Origin: a virus
Strand: one strand, 5' to 3'
Virus record (IMG/VR): IMGVR_UViG_3300044639_001298
Span: 1 to 64,000 of that record
Length of the DNA: 64,000 nt
The translations under genes were made by a program, and so were the position numbers. Below are positions 17,573-28,600 of the stretch, piece by piece. How positions within the stretch are numbered: the first letter of the stretch is position 1; each line of letters opens with the position of its first letter. Under the pieces are notes generated by a model, which ran no database searches, was not told the DNA's origin, and worked only from the letters and a program-made list of their open reading frames with translations.

Positions 17573-20500
17573 TTAACATATTACGTATCCGCTACCAGTG
17601 TTTTGGATGTTTATGTAAGTGTTATTTGAACCACTTACTATTGTATAAGTATAGAATGAACTCAATCCGCAGTATCCTGTGTAAGTTCCACTATTATTAC
17701 CTAAACCAAATCTTACGTTACTATTTGATAAATTCAATACTCCAAAGTCAATTACATCACCAACTGCCGCTGATGTACCATATGTAATATAGTTTTGGAA
17801 CGTAGAAGGTTTATTACCTACTGATTGATTATTTATGTAAATCCAACTACCACCATTTATTCTATATACAAATACCAAATTAGGTGGAGACGCAACAGGT
17901 GCACCAAAGTAGAAATTAACTTCAGAGTATGTTGGCGTCGATGTTGGCGTCGGAGTAGGTGTTGGTGTAGGAGTTGGTGTTGGTGTTGGTGCAGGTGGAG
18001 TACAGTTAATATCAATATCGATGCCTATATTCAAATATAGCGTACTAGCTGAGAAATTATCATAACAAGATGTATTACTCACTATAAGTGTATTTCCTGC
18101 AAAATAATAATTTAACCCATAGTTGTATAAACCTACTAATTCAGTGTTTAAAGCATCTATTAACTGAGTTTGGTTTGGGTAATCGTTTATACCATATCCC
18201 GTATAGAATTGTTCTTGAACTAATATTTGATTATCTAATCTACAATCAACATACCAGTTAGATACAATACTATTTAAATCACAAAGATTTTGAGTGAATC
18301 CACTTTGAGCTAACAAACTATTTAATAACGTTTGTAACATATCAGAAGTAGAACCCTGAATAGTACAATCTAAAGTTTGGTCAATACAGTCGTAAGCAAA
18401 AGGTTGACCTGTATATTTACAAGGTATACAATCGATTGGTATAATTTGACATCCTCTTTGTCTTCTCCAAACATATTTTTGCCTGTGGAAAATACTATTT
18501 TCCATTTTTTGACCTGTCAACCATAATGTAGTACCAGGAACAACTTGCTCTAAAAGTCTTTGCCAATAATCCCCTAACCCCAAAGTATAATCAATCATTT
18601 TTTGGTATGTGAAATTATTTGATGGTATACCTACGGTTTGTTCCGATTGGAGGTATCTCCAAAATACCGATTGTAATGTTGGGTATCCACCAGTTTTACC
18701 ATCACTGATTGTTTGTCTATTTCTTACGTTAATAAAATTATTATAAAAACTTTGAGCAAACTCAAAAAATGTTTTCTCGTTTGGTTTTGGATTGATTACA
18801 GTCCAATCAATATTTCCAGGGTATGGGTATGGTGCGGTTAAACCGCTATTTGGAATAGGGTAATTATATTTTACCGACATATCCCACACATCGTAGGTAA
18901 TACCTTGACCCATATTCATGTATAGTTCAATGTTCTTAGAGTTGATGACTAACTTATCATCAGTAACGTTGTAATCTACTCCGTTAAAATTGGCGTTGTT
19001 TTTTCTTGTCCCAACATCATTTACCGGCCAAGATTTTTGGTTATCTGAAACTCTTCTAAGTGTGTAACCAACACTCATGTCCGGAAATTTCCTTAAAGAA
19101 TCCAAATACTCCTGTCCAAAATTGAAAGGTGCAACTTTTGTAATAAGATAAGGATTAGAACCTGTAAACTGTGAATTTTGACTATCAACAGTTTCTACTG
19201 ACCTATGTTTTGCAGTTTTTTCGAACCAACCAGCACCTTTTTGGAAGAAGTCCGTATCGGTTTGTCTTGGACTTTTAGGGAATCCGTCAGGGTCTATTCC
19301 GTAATCATCTAAACTCTTATTAACGAATTGTATCAATCCACTTTCAGTATATCCCGTATAAACAACTCCTTTAACACTAAACGTATTTGTATCGTCTAAA
19401 GTAGGTTGGGATACAAAACGAGTACCTCCCGATATTGACGCATATTGTTCATCAAATTTACCAACATTAATTTTTGTATCAGCCAAATAAACTATCTCAT
19501 TAAACTCTAATAAAGCGTCAGGAGCACCAATAAACCTCATAACATATTCTAATGATTGTCTTGTACCTTTAGATTTAAACATGTATGATGAGTTCAAAAT
19601 TAAATTTCTATAATATTGATAATTTAATTCCGTTGGTGTTGGTGTGTTTTTTTGACCTGGATATATTTGTTGTGGTGTAGGATTAAATACTGCCGTTAAA
19701 AATTCTTCATTTGTGGTTGGTGAAATATTAGGGTTGATTCCTAAAGTTTGAGCCAAGTTAAATAGTAACTGTGAAGGTATATCATTACCGACTTGATAAT
19801 TAACTGAATTCATGTAAGCTAAGCTGTCGATGAATTTTTTAACCTCATCAAAACTTCTTCCATATATTTGTAAAACCTTTTCAATTTTTTGGTCGTCGGT
19901 ATCAAACTCCTTAAACGCACCTGTAATTAAAAATCTACTAATTAGATTTGTTTTATATTCATCAAGTCTCTCAGCAACTAATTGTAAATCATCTAAGTAT
20001 TTGTTGAATTGTGTTGATGTAATATCTAAATTCCAAAATATCGCCAACGGCCAAGTTAATTTACGAGTATACATCGTATATTTTCCATTGTCATCATATT
20101 CAGGGTAAGTGAATACAGAAGTATATATTGGTGCACTATTTTGATTTAATAAAAACTTTTCAACCTCATCAAACGCATCTGTAAATATTTCTTGTGTGTT
20201 CTTATTATTTGGTTTTAATATTAAATTACTTGTTGTTGCGGTTTGACCACTAAATGGGTTACCTTCTACTATGATAGTAACATTACCACCACTTAATGAT
20301 TGAGTAGGTTCAAAATCAGTTAGTTTATATTCAGTTTTTAAATCGTCAAAATATAAAGCATACTTTTCATACTGATTTGTAAGAGCCCTTATAGGGTGTA
20401 TTGGGAATGGTTTAACCTCAATATTTCTTTGCGCATTTACAGAATAATCAATTTCAAATGGATTTCTAAATAATTTAGTATCCATTTCAAAAGTAGTTTC

Positions 20501-20932
20501 ATTATTAATAGCATCGTACTGAATATTAAATGCGGTAAATCCAGTAAAGAGACCTGTCTGTTGTCTGAATAGTACTTCTATACCGGCAGGAAAGTTATTG
20601 ATTATCTTAATAGCTGACGCAGATAGTCTTTTTGAAAGGGACCCATATAAAGAAAAACTAGTAATTTCTGATAAGTCATAGTTAGGGTATACTTTGAAAT
20701 TATTTTCAATAATTCTTTTCGCCTCTTCAATATTATTAATTTTTAGATTTTCTAAAGTATAGGGTGTCGAGAACACTCCGGTATCAAATTTTCTATTTGA
20801 TTTTTCGTATATTGCAGATGTGAATTGAAAATTTCCTTGTGTTAGTCCACCAGCATCAGTAATCTGAACTCCGACAAGATTATCTGCGAAAGTATTTGTT
20901 CCAATAGGTGGGTAGAAAATTTTATTTGCCAT
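17573..20932 (-). CDS. Large baseplate/tail protein with a tail protein I-like segment and a C-terminal stalk
   Basis: The 1119 residues seem to fall into three parts. Residues 1-340 are a mixed structural domain. Residues 355-480 (YGRSFDEVKKFIDSLAYMNS to LILNSSYMFKSKGTRQSLEY, then FIGAPDALLEFNE) have the pattern of phage tail protein I and baseplate wedge proteins that connect wedge to fibres. Residues 980-1000 are a Pro-Thr stalk, followed by a beta-rich tip of about 110 residues. Joining wedge-type sequence to a fibre-like tip suggests a protein that attaches the adhesin region to the baseplate. It overlaps the 302-residue gene by one base at 20932. The wedge assignment is moderate. Confidence 0.65.
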   Translation of the reverse strand: MANKIFYPPIGTNTFADNLVGVQITDAGGLTQGNFQFTSAIYEKSNRKFDTGVFSTPYTLENLKINNIEEAKRIIENNFKVYPNYDLSEITSFSLYGSLSKRLSASAIKIINNFPAGIEVLFRQQTGLFTGFTAFNIQYDAINNETTFEMDTKLFRNPFEIDYSVNAQRNIEVKPFPIHPIRALTNQYEKYALYFDDLKTEYKLTDFEPTQSLSGGNVTIIVEGNPFSGQTATTSNLILKPNNKNTQEIFTDAFDEVEKFLLNQNSAPIYTSVFTYPEYDDNGKYTMYTRKLTWPLAIFWNLDITSTQFNKYLDDLQLVAERLDEYKTNLISRFLITGAFKEFDTDDQKIEKVLQIYGRSFDEVKKFIDSLAYMNSVNYQVGNDIPSQLLFNLAQTLGINPNISPTTNEEFLTAVFNPTPQQIYPGQKNTPTPTELNYQYYRNLILNSSYMFKSKGTRQSLEYVMRFIGAPDALLEFNEIVYLADTKINVGKFDEQYASISGGTRFVSQPTLDDTNTFSVKGVVYTGYTESGLIQFVNKSLDDYGIDPDGFPKSPRQTDTDFFQKGAGWFEKTAKHRSVETVDSQNSQFTGSNPYLITKVAPFNFGQEYLDSLRKFPDMSVGYTLRRVSDNQKSWPVNDVGTRKNNANFNGVDYNVTDDKLVINSKNIELYMNMGQGITYDVWDMSVKYNYPIPNSGLTAPYPYPGNIDWTVINPKPNEKTFFEFAQSFYNNFINVRNRQTISDGKTGGYPTLQSVFWRYLQSEQTVGIPSNNFTYQKMIDYTLGLGDYWQRLLEQVVPGTTLWLTGQKMENSIFHRQKYVWRRQRGCQIIPIDCIPCKYTGQPFAYDCIDQTLDCTIQGSTSDMLQTLLNSLLAQSGFTQNLCDLNSIVSNWYVDCRLDNQILVQEQFYTGYGINDYPNQTQLIDALNTELVGLYNYGLNYYFAGNTLIVSNTSCYDNFSASTLYLNIGIDIDINCTPPAPTPTPTPTPTPTPTPTSTPTYSEVNFYFGAPVASPPNLVFVYRINGGSWIYINNQSVGNKPSTFQNYITYGTSAAVGDVIDFGVLNLSNSNVRFGLGNNSGTYTGYCGLSSFYTYTIVSGSNNTYINIQNTGSGYVIC
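17934..17991 (-). repeat. Pro-Thr coding tandem repeat of the 1119-residue tail protein
   Basis: This is the same GGNGTN unit type as in the two fibre genes, encoding PPAPTPTPTP-type sequence shortly before the tip domain. Confidence 0.85.
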
Positions 20933-21840
20933 TAAGTAATAATATTTGTAAAGTTTTTACTAAAGTCTATATTAGCACCTCTATCTTGTCTAACTTCATA
21001 TAGTAACTCGTTAAAGTTATCTCTAACCTCAAATAAGTTATATTGTTTATAGATATTGTTATTACTATCGTATAATGTGTAAATACCATCTTCCATACTC
21101 TTACTTTGGTTACCATAAAGAGCTATAGCGAGAGTATCTATATCATAGTCAGCCATTTGAATATCAATCGTAATAGGATTAAAAAAAGTATTACTTACAA
21201 TAATATTTTGATTTGGTTGACCAATGAATGGTGTTGCTGTTGGTTTGTTTGTTGGTGAAGATGATGGTGATAAAGTACAAAAAATTAAATCACTTCCTCC
21301 ATCAACATAACGATATCTAATTGTTTTTTGAGATGAGTTAACTTGTTCAGTTACCACAGGCTCACAAAAGAACGAAGATGTTACAATACGATAAAAGTTT
21401 GGTATCTTTGTTCCATCATTGTTAAGATATTCAACTCTAAATCCAACCAAACCTTGATTGGTGAATTTATTTCTGTATTGAGATGGGACATCGTTAATGT
21501 TTATGATAATACCTTTTACGTTAGGTAATGCTGATAACACACCACAATCTGTAATTGATGTTCTAATTTCTGCGGGTTTGATGTATAATGTATAAATTCC
21601 TTTTTTATTAAACTCACTTGAAGGTAGTTTTAGATTATATAATCCTCCTAACACTTCGACACCCGAATTACCACCTGTATCATCATTATGAAAATAAGGT
21701 GTTAATATACTTTGTGAGTTTAATTTTTTAAGCAAAAAATTGTCTGTTACATCTCTACTTGGTGTATAATGTAAAATGATGTCAACATCTGCAGGTGAAA
21801 CATCTGAGGGTCTTACAATACCATAGGTTCCTAATGCCAT
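20932..21840 (-). CDS. Tail/baseplate structural protein, family unknown
   Basis: I do not recognise the family of this 302-residue protein. It is rich in beta-strand-like stretches (YNLKLPSSEFNKKGIYTLYI, VGFRVEYLNNDGTKIPNFY) and has no membrane segment or catalytic motif. Its last residues, EVRQDRGANIDFSKNFTNII, are polar. The gene is first in a run with the 1119- and 1112-residue fibre genes, coupled to the first of them by a one-base overlap. A TATTTAT site lies ten bases before its ATG. The context makes it a baseplate or fibre-connecting component. Confidence 0.6.
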   Translation of the reverse strand: MALGTYGIVRPSDVSPADVDIILHYTPSRDVTDNFLLKKLNSQSILTPYFHNDDTGGNSGVEVLGGLYNLKLPSSEFNKKGIYTLYIKPAEIRTSITDCGVLSALPNVKGIIININDVPSQYRNKFTNQGLVGFRVEYLNNDGTKIPNFYRIVTSSFFCEPVVTEQVNSSQKTIRYRYVDGGSDLIFCTLSPSSSPTNKPTATPFIGQPNQNIIVSNTFFNPITIDIQMADYDIDTLAIALYGNQSKSMEDGIYTLYDSNNNIYKQYNLFEVRDNFNELLYEVRQDRGANIDFSKNFTNIIT

Positions 21841-21850
21841 TTTTTATTTT

Positions 21851-21857
21851 ATAAATA
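21851..21857 (-). promoter_or_regulatory. TATTTAT element (candidate phage late promoter)
   Basis: The minus strand reads AACTATTTATAAAATAAA, ten bases upstream of the ATG at 21840. Confidence 0.45.
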
Positions 21858-21871
21858 GTTTATGTAGGTTT

Positions 21872-23014
21872 TTATGTTGTGTTAATTTTGAAGAATCCGT
21901 AACCATATCTTTCTAAATCTCCAATATTATCAACTTCACCAAGTCTTTCTAACGATTCGAACGCACTATACTTACCTCTTTCCACATAAATGTCTGTTTG
22001 TATTTGTGGTGCCATTACAAAATCTAATAATTGTTCATTTTTAGTTATAATCGAAGGATTTAAATCATTTGCACTTAGTCCATTACTGTTAGTAACATAA
22101 AAAGTCTTACCGTTTGGTAAATCATAATAGGTTATGTTCTCTATTGTGTAACCAGTTATATCATCAATAATTGAATCTATTTTTCCGTAAAATTGATTGT
22201 TCTTGGTAAACACATATCCAACAGTAAAAGGTTGTGAGCCGTATCTTCTTAAATCTTGTACCTTGGATTTTGTAAATCCGGAAACAATAAATGGTGTTGT
22301 TGTCCAATTCGACGATGCTTGGTAATTTACGTTATTGTTTGAATCTAACGGGTAGATATAATCAATGTTCAATTGTGTATTTGACCAACTACCTCCTTGT
22401 GGTGTAAAATATATCGTACCATTTGGGTTAGGTGTACCTACATTTAACAACGGTATTGTAATTGGTTTTGATACGGTTGTTAAACCCCAAGGATTAGAAC
22501 CTGATAATGTAATCACATAACTACCAGGTGTTTGATAAATATGATTTATGTTTGTTGATGATAATTGTTGTGTTTGAGTACCGTCCCCCCAATCAACAAT
22601 AAATGTTGTGAAATCTAAATAACTCGTTGTAAAATCACCAGATGTGTTATAAAGTTTTACTGAAAATAAATTAGATGGATTATCACCTGAATATAAAAAG
22701 TTAGTTACGATATCTTTTTGACAGATTAAACCGTCGAACTCAGAGTAATATCCAATGTCATTATACGTTTGTGTAAAAAGAATTGGTATAGTAAGACCCG
22801 TTAATAAAGATGAACCATTAGTTCCACCTGAAAGTATTTGGGTCATACCTGAATATAAAGAAAAGTTTTGAGTTATAGCAGTAAAAGGTGTAGATGAGGT
22901 TGGTACCCCGTTTGGTGGGAGGTCATATATGGTTTGAGCAGTATAGACCAATCCGAAGATATCCGTATTCAATACTTCAGGTGATATTATGTAACTAAAC
23001 TTTTCAGACTCCAT
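21872..23014 (-). CDS. Tail protein with a PKD-like domain
   Basis: Residues about 125-195 of this 380-residue protein form a PKD-like beta-sandwich, shown by FIVDWGDGTQTQQLSS and then HIYQTPGSYVITLSG. The WGDGT and YxxPGxYxVTL motifs are those of PKD domains common in Bacteroidetes surface proteins and in some phage tails. The remainder has no recognisable domain; the C-terminus (ERGKYSAFESLERLGEVDNI) is charged and probably helical. It is coupled to the upstream 281-residue gene by a TAATG overlap at 23014. The PKD domain suggests contact with polysaccharide or with other beta-sandwich tail parts. Confidence 0.65.
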   Translation of the reverse strand: MESEKFSYIISPEVLNTDIFGLVYTAQTIYDLPPNGVPTSSTPFTAITQNFSLYSGMTQILSGGTNGSSLLTGLTIPILFTQTYNDIGYYSEFDGLICQKDIVTNFLYSGDNPSNLFSVKLYNTSGDFTTSYLDFTTFIVDWGDGTQTQQLSSTNINHIYQTPGSYVITLSGSNPWGLTTVSKPITIPLLNVGTPNPNGTIYFTPQGGSWSNTQLNIDYIYPLDSNNNVNYQASSNWTTTPFIVSGFTKSKVQDLRRYGSQPFTVGYVFTKNNQFYGKIDSIIDDITGYTIENITYYDLPNGKTFYVTNSNGLSANDLNPSIITKNEQLLDFVMAPQIQTDIYVERGKYSAFESLERLGEVDNIGDLERYGYGFFKINTT

Positions 23015-23859
23015 TATGGGTTAATATATTCATACCAGATTATAGCATCATTTGCTGTTTGTCCTTGACCTACTCTTGTAAGTGATGGATTTTCTCTATA
23101 AACCTTATATTCATAACTACTATAGTCTAGTACAACTTTGTAATAAAAATATTTTTCTTTATCAAAATTAAACTTAGTAGGTCCTGAAAATGAAGATTGT
23201 GGTTCATTTATCATTCTTACAAATTGACCTTTTTTAGCGTTAAAGAATTTACAAGACATGTAAAATTCAGTTTGAGCAATATAAGACTCATTTCTTAACC
23301 AATAAAAGAAGAACCCTTCTTTATCTTTACCAATATAATCTAAAAGATATTTTGGTTTGTTTACTAAAACGGTGGTTGGGTTAAGTGCTGGTCCTATAGA
23401 ACCCGTTTCTTTTAATCCTTGTTGTGTTGGTAACACCACAGTAAAAAGTATTTTTTGATTCTCATTTGATTTTGTATCGTAGAAATCCAATTTGAAAAAA
23501 GACCCTTTGAATGAATTTGAAAAATAATAAATTTCACTATCAGTAAATGTGGCGTACTCATAGTCATCCAACCAGTTTGATATAGTTGGTGGGTTGTTTA
23601 TAAAACTTGTAGGTAGATTAGGATTAAAAAAATTAAAGATATAACCTATTTCAGTTTTATCAGGGTTATTATCCCAAGGAGCATGTGCAAATCTTGCAAT
23701 TTCAAAATCTTCAATACCATTTATAATTTGTTGTACGGCTTTAGTTTCAAACTCTTCTACCGCCTGTTCTCTACCTTCCATATCGAATGTTATTTCGATT
23801 GGAATGTTGATTTCCATATCATTAGGGTTAACCGTAAATCTATAATAGTTACTACTCAC
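23014..23859 (-). CDS. Tail/baseplate structural protein, family unknown
   Basis: This 281-residue protein starts with a GTG that lies inside the end of the 583-residue gene upstream (eight-base overlap). The next in-frame ATG would remove 13 residues. The sequence begins YYRFTVNPNDMEINIPIEI and continues with an acidic helix (REQAVEEFETKAVQQIINGI). The later part alternates aromatic strands (FFFYWLRNESYIAQTEFYMS). No family was recognised and no catalytic or membrane feature is visible. The tight coupling on both sides with 583- and 380-residue tail proteins makes it part of the same baseplate subassembly. Confidence 0.58.
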   Translation of the reverse strand: MSSNYYRFTVNPNDMEINIPIEITFDMEGREQAVEEFETKAVQQIINGIEDFEIARFAHAPWDNNPDKTEIGYIFNFFNPNLPTSFINNPPTISNWLDDYEYATFTDSEIYYFSNSFKGSFFKLDFYDTKSNENQKILFTVVLPTQQGLKETGSIGPALNPTTVLVNKPKYLLDYIGKDKEGFFFYWLRNESYIAQTEFYMSCKFFNAKKGQFVRMINEPQSSFSGPTKFNFDKEKYFYYKVVLDYSSYEYKVYRENPSLTRVGQGQTANDAIIWYEYINP

Positions 23860-25603
23860 AATCGTCAGTGGTTGGTCCGTTTATAATTGTTGTCACAATT
23901 TCTTCTGTTCTTTGTATTGGTTTTTGTAGAAACAAAACTTCTTTGAATGGGTAATGCGCTCCGTTAGTAAACGGATAGTCAACACCTAAACCTTCAGCAT
24001 CTACGAATCCATAAGTATAAATGTCTCTCCACACAAAAGTTTGTTCATATTTTGAATACCAAGCGTAACTTGGTACATTATCAGTATTATTTGCAGAACC
24101 AAATTCTAAGTAATCACTAAACACCCTAATTTGTATCGGGTGGTGTGGTTCATAAACATATCCGCTTGGTAGATTTAGTAATGAATTATCGAAGAAATAA
24201 GAACCATTAAATGAGTACTTATGATACATTGGTGATAAAACGTATTCATTTTGCTCTGTATAGTTATATTCACAAAAATCTCCTTTTATAATCGTATCTT
24301 TTGGTAACGTGTCAGTGTAATAAAATAGATTTCCACTACCTGTCGGTTGTTCGTATGAATTTAATGGTAGATTGTCTTTATTACTTAATGAATTATGATT
24401 CCACCACGTATCGACTGAGTTTTCCAAAAAGTTAAATGACCAACCAATATCAATACCGGTTTTTGTTCCATTTGTATTAGTAATAGGAGGATTGAACCAT
24501 CCCATATATCCTTTATGAATAAATGAAACAAATAACTGAGTTATCGGTTTTCCGTTATTATCTATAAGACCTGATATTGGTATATCCCTATTTAGGGTAA
24601 ATGAAAACGTTTTAGAATCTTCTTTAACTGAAATCCTTTGTACCCCATTAGGTGTAAGTGCTGAATACTCTAATTTAGTTTTAGTACTAAAAGGATTGTT
24701 TTCAAATCCTCCTTGTGTGATATTGAACTCATCGTGTGTTGCAATAACCTTATGTAATCTTACATAATATATTGATTTTGTTTCGGCACTATTAACTATG
24801 TTAGTAATTCTCTTAAGTGTTCCTTTTGTTCCCGCAATAGTTTGATTGACGGGGAATTTGAGGTTAAATACTGAGAATACTTTTTCTTCTGACCTATAAT
24901 TTTCATCACCTAATGAGTAAACTTGATGTACTTTTTTATTTCCGAGTCCACCAGGTAATGATGGTATATTAATTTCAACCCACTCATCTTGTTTTAAGTT
25001 GTGTTTTGCACCACAATTAAACAAAACAACTTTTTTACCATTAGTTTCACCCGTAGTTAAAACAAATGGAACACCATCACCTGAAACAAAATTAACAGTG
25101 GTGTTGAATGATTCATTAGTATATGACATAGGTTGTTGAGTAGTACTACTAAATGGATAAGTCAAATACATCATCCAATTGTAAGAGGATGCGCTTTTTG
25201 GTACATAACTTCTATGTCCTGTAACCGCAGAATACCTAACAAAAGTAAATTCATCAAATTGTGGATAACCTTGCCACGGCACATTTGGATTTGGTGGTGT
25301 GTTTAATGTTGCATCATTTATTTCATTGGTGTAGTACAAAATATTTCTAAAAGGTGTATAAGTAGTTTTCCCTGATACCGTATTTTTGAATATGTTTGTA
25401 ATTTTACCAGAGATTCTAAATTTATCACTTTCTTGTCTTTCGGTATCAAACTGAGTTGCAAGATTGATGGTTAATGACCTATCACCTTCAACCATAGTTC
25501 TTCTATCCCCCATTAATGGTGGTTGAATCCAAATGTCTTTGTCGGTGTTACCCGCAAATTGTTTTGACCCTAAAACTATATTTATTTCGTTCTGATTAGA
25601 CAT
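23852..25603 (-). CDS. Large tail/baseplate structural protein, family unknown
   Basis: This 583-residue protein begins NEINIVLGSKQFAGNTDKD and is rich in Asn, Thr and aromatic residues spread over beta-like segments. It overlaps the 1622-residue gene upstream by eight bases and the 281-residue gene downstream by eight bases, so the four genes from 30464 to 21872 are one translational unit. No known domain was seen. Its size and composition match those of other outer baseplate plate proteins. The repeated WY- and NP-rich surface-like loops would suit a scaffold for fibre attachment, but this is inference. Confidence 0.58.
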   Translation of the reverse strand: MSNQNEINIVLGSKQFAGNTDKDIWIQPPLMGDRRTMVEGDRSLTINLATQFDTERQESDKFRISGKITNIFKNTVSGKTTYTPFRNILYYTNEINDATLNTPPNPNVPWQGYPQFDEFTFVRYSAVTGHRSYVPKSASSYNWMMYLTYPFSSTTQQPMSYTNESFNTTVNFVSGDGVPFVLTTGETNGKKVVLFNCGAKHNLKQDEWVEINIPSLPGGLGNKKVHQVYSLGDENYRSEEKVFSVFNLKFPVNQTIAGTKGTLKRITNIVNSAETKSIYYVRLHKVIATHDEFNITQGGFENNPFSTKTKLEYSALTPNGVQRISVKEDSKTFSFTLNRDIPISGLIDNNGKPITQLFVSFIHKGYMGWFNPPITNTNGTKTGIDIGWSFNFLENSVDTWWNHNSLSNKDNLPLNSYEQPTGSGNLFYYTDTLPKDTIIKGDFCEYNYTEQNEYVLSPMYHKYSFNGSYFFDNSLLNLPSGYVYEPHHPIQIRVFSDYLEFGSANNTDNVPSYAWYSKYEQTFVWRDIYTYGFVDAEGLGVDYPFTNGAHYPFKEVLFLQKPIQRTEEIVTTIINGPTTDDCE

Positions 25604-28600
25604 TAGTATTGAAAATGTATTTTGTTATATATCTGTTCATGGAACTCTTACCTTTATTTAATCCAAAATAAAAATGGAAAGGTGCACCAACTAAAAATTT
25701 ATTAGATTGTCCTGGTGGGAAATTTGCCGTGTTACCATTACTATCTGAGTTGTATATATATCCTTTTTTACCGTAGTTCGTCGTATTAAAATAATTTGAG
25801 AACGGTGCTTGATAAAAACTTTGCGTTTGGTAAGTGTATTTGTAGAAACCATTACCTTGTAATCCTGTGTCCCAATCATTTTTATCTGACCCAAAAATTG
25901 TGTTTGTATCATCTAATTTCCATAGGTAAAAAGGTACCTCTTGTGTTTTAGGATACCCGTAATAGTTTGTTAAAGTAGGTGTAAATGTTGTGATACCCGG
26001 TGTTAGTTTAATTCTATTTTCGGTATTTGCAGTAAAAAATACACCAACCAATCCTTCACCTGTACTTGAGACGTACAACGAAGTATCATCATATGCGTCG
26101 TCACTAAAACCATCCACACCGAATTCAGAGTTAATACTAAATAGTTGTGCAATATCACCATCTATCCTATCTTCACTTCGTGAGAACAATCTATTTATTG
26201 ATGCATCCCCAAGACCTAATGCTTGACCCCAGAAATTACTATTAATTAGTCTTGATAATATAAAAAGTAGTAAAAGTTCAGATGTGTCGTTATATGAAGT
26301 CGATTGTAGTGTATCGATTAAATAACCTTCAAATTGTGGGTTAGTGCATATTTGTCTTGTAAATTCGTCTCTTGGTCCTAAATCCATGATTGTAGTAGGA
26401 AAGTATATATTTCTCGTATTCATACCACCATACCCCGCATTAACAAAAGGGGTTAAAGGTGCCAATCTTCTTCTAGGAATCTGACCTAAAAAGTTATTAC
26501 CATCATATGGTGTTGACCTATAAAATATTGCGTTTGTTACACCCTCAGTATAAAATAAAGGTCCCTGTCCTGTTCTTAAAATACTGTCATAACTACCACA
26601 GAATAAATATTTTTTAGGTTGTCCTGAAACACTAAATATTGTTTTCTTCTTAAATGAAAACATATATAAAGAACCATTAACCCAGTTGTTTTGGAAAACT
26701 TGTGAAAATACTCCTCGACAAGCAGCAAACATCATTCTGAATCTAGATTTCCATTCAACAAAATATTTTAAGTCTTTCGGTATGGATGTAATGAGTGGGG
26801 CGTCGACAAAATAATAACATCCTCCCTTAACTCTTTTACCATCCAAGTTTTCGGGACAAGGTGTGTCAACACCAAATGAAGTACCGTTACCACTATAACA
26901 TTCCAATAAAGTTAAATTATCACACTGTAGTGTGCCTAATACCGCATCAGTTATTCCGTTTGATGTATCTCCAGTTAAATCTTGAGCATTACCAGTCGTA
27001 TCTGTGGCTTGCGAACTTATGAAAGGTACCGCTACACCGTTACCTTGTTCGTCAATTGTATAGATTGAAAAATTATTATTCAAATGTAACGCATAAGATG
27101 AATTACCACTTATTTCAGTCAAAGTAGATGTTGGTAGTCTATCAGACCTAAAAACTAATCTGTTGTTGTTTGTGATAGTAACATTTGATGGGGACTGTAA
27201 ATGGTATGCTGGTGATAGAACTCTCGCTTCCACACCTGAATTAGCATAAGCGTATACGGTTCCACCTGAAACTGTTGATGTAATGAATGTTCCACCTTCA
27301 ATTAATCCTTGTGGAGTACTTGTCGTAGCACTAAGATAGAATTGGAAAGCAATTCTATTATTACCATTAGGGAAGTCATCGTTAGCTCCGGTATTATTTG
27401 TAAAATTCCCTAAACCATAAATGTCGGTATTGAAGGCTTTGAAATTAATTTGACTCTTATCGGTCGAACTATAATAATGAATTGAGTTGTTTGTAAATGC
27501 CGTAAATAAAGTACTATCAACTGTAAATCCAAAAGGTTCGTGATAAAGAGATGTGTTTGTATTACCTGTGACGTTATGAGTTTGAGGTGTCTTATATGTC
27601 GAATACCAGTTATACGATAATGGACTGGTTGTTGGTCCTGTGTTTGGTTGAATTGGTACATTCAAATAATAAGTACCTTCAACTATTGGTCCTGAACCAA
27701 AAGAATATCCAAATAATTTTGATAAATCGTATCTAATGTTTTGTTTTTGAGTATACGGGTCAACACCTCTATTTAATATGATAATTTGCATATTTTCATG
27801 TAAATCCAAATAATCGATTGGGTACACTCCTTGTGTTTGAAAAACACCAGCAACACCGAAGGTAAAATCTTGTGTTTTTTTGAATAGGTATTTATTTAAT
27901 AATCCAAGTGTCGGGTGTGTTGAAGCCGAAAGTTGTGTTGTTGTTGCACCTGTAATTACTTGGAAGTATTCGACACCCGCCTTAAATTTATACTCTTTAC
28001 CGTTTTCTGTTATATTAAGTTTAAGTGTTCCTGTTTGAATATTACCATTAGGATTTATCCAAGAAAATTGTTTATTAACTAAATTGGTACTATTAAATGG
28101 TGTTGCACCAGTAATATTATTTGTGTTAAATTGATTTGCGTTTGTTAAACCCGTTATATTAGGGTCATTAATAGTAGTTATATCGGTAAACGACAACAAT
28201 TGTCCCGGTACTATAGGTGTATTAGGGTCAACTAAAAGAATAACAACACTATCATCAAAAGTTGTTGATGGGTCAATCGCGTTTGTACTTGGGTTAGTAT
28301 TTCTTACTGTTGTTTTGATATAGTTTTCACCGGCAAAATATCTACTTCTTAAATTCGCTAAGTTCAATGATTGAGCTAACTGAACGTCTCTACCCATAAC
28401 AGGTGAAGCACCTAAAGGGTATTGTGTTACAGGGACTTTGTTTAAATAATTTAAGTTATTATTTGTACTTGGGTTCTGATAACCCGCAAAAATCTGTCTT
28501 GTCCCTTCTAAAAATGATGCAGATGATGGGTCGTTAGGGTTGGTTACGGAACCTATATATGCTTCGTAAGAACTAATAGAATTTAAATCCGCCAAAATAC

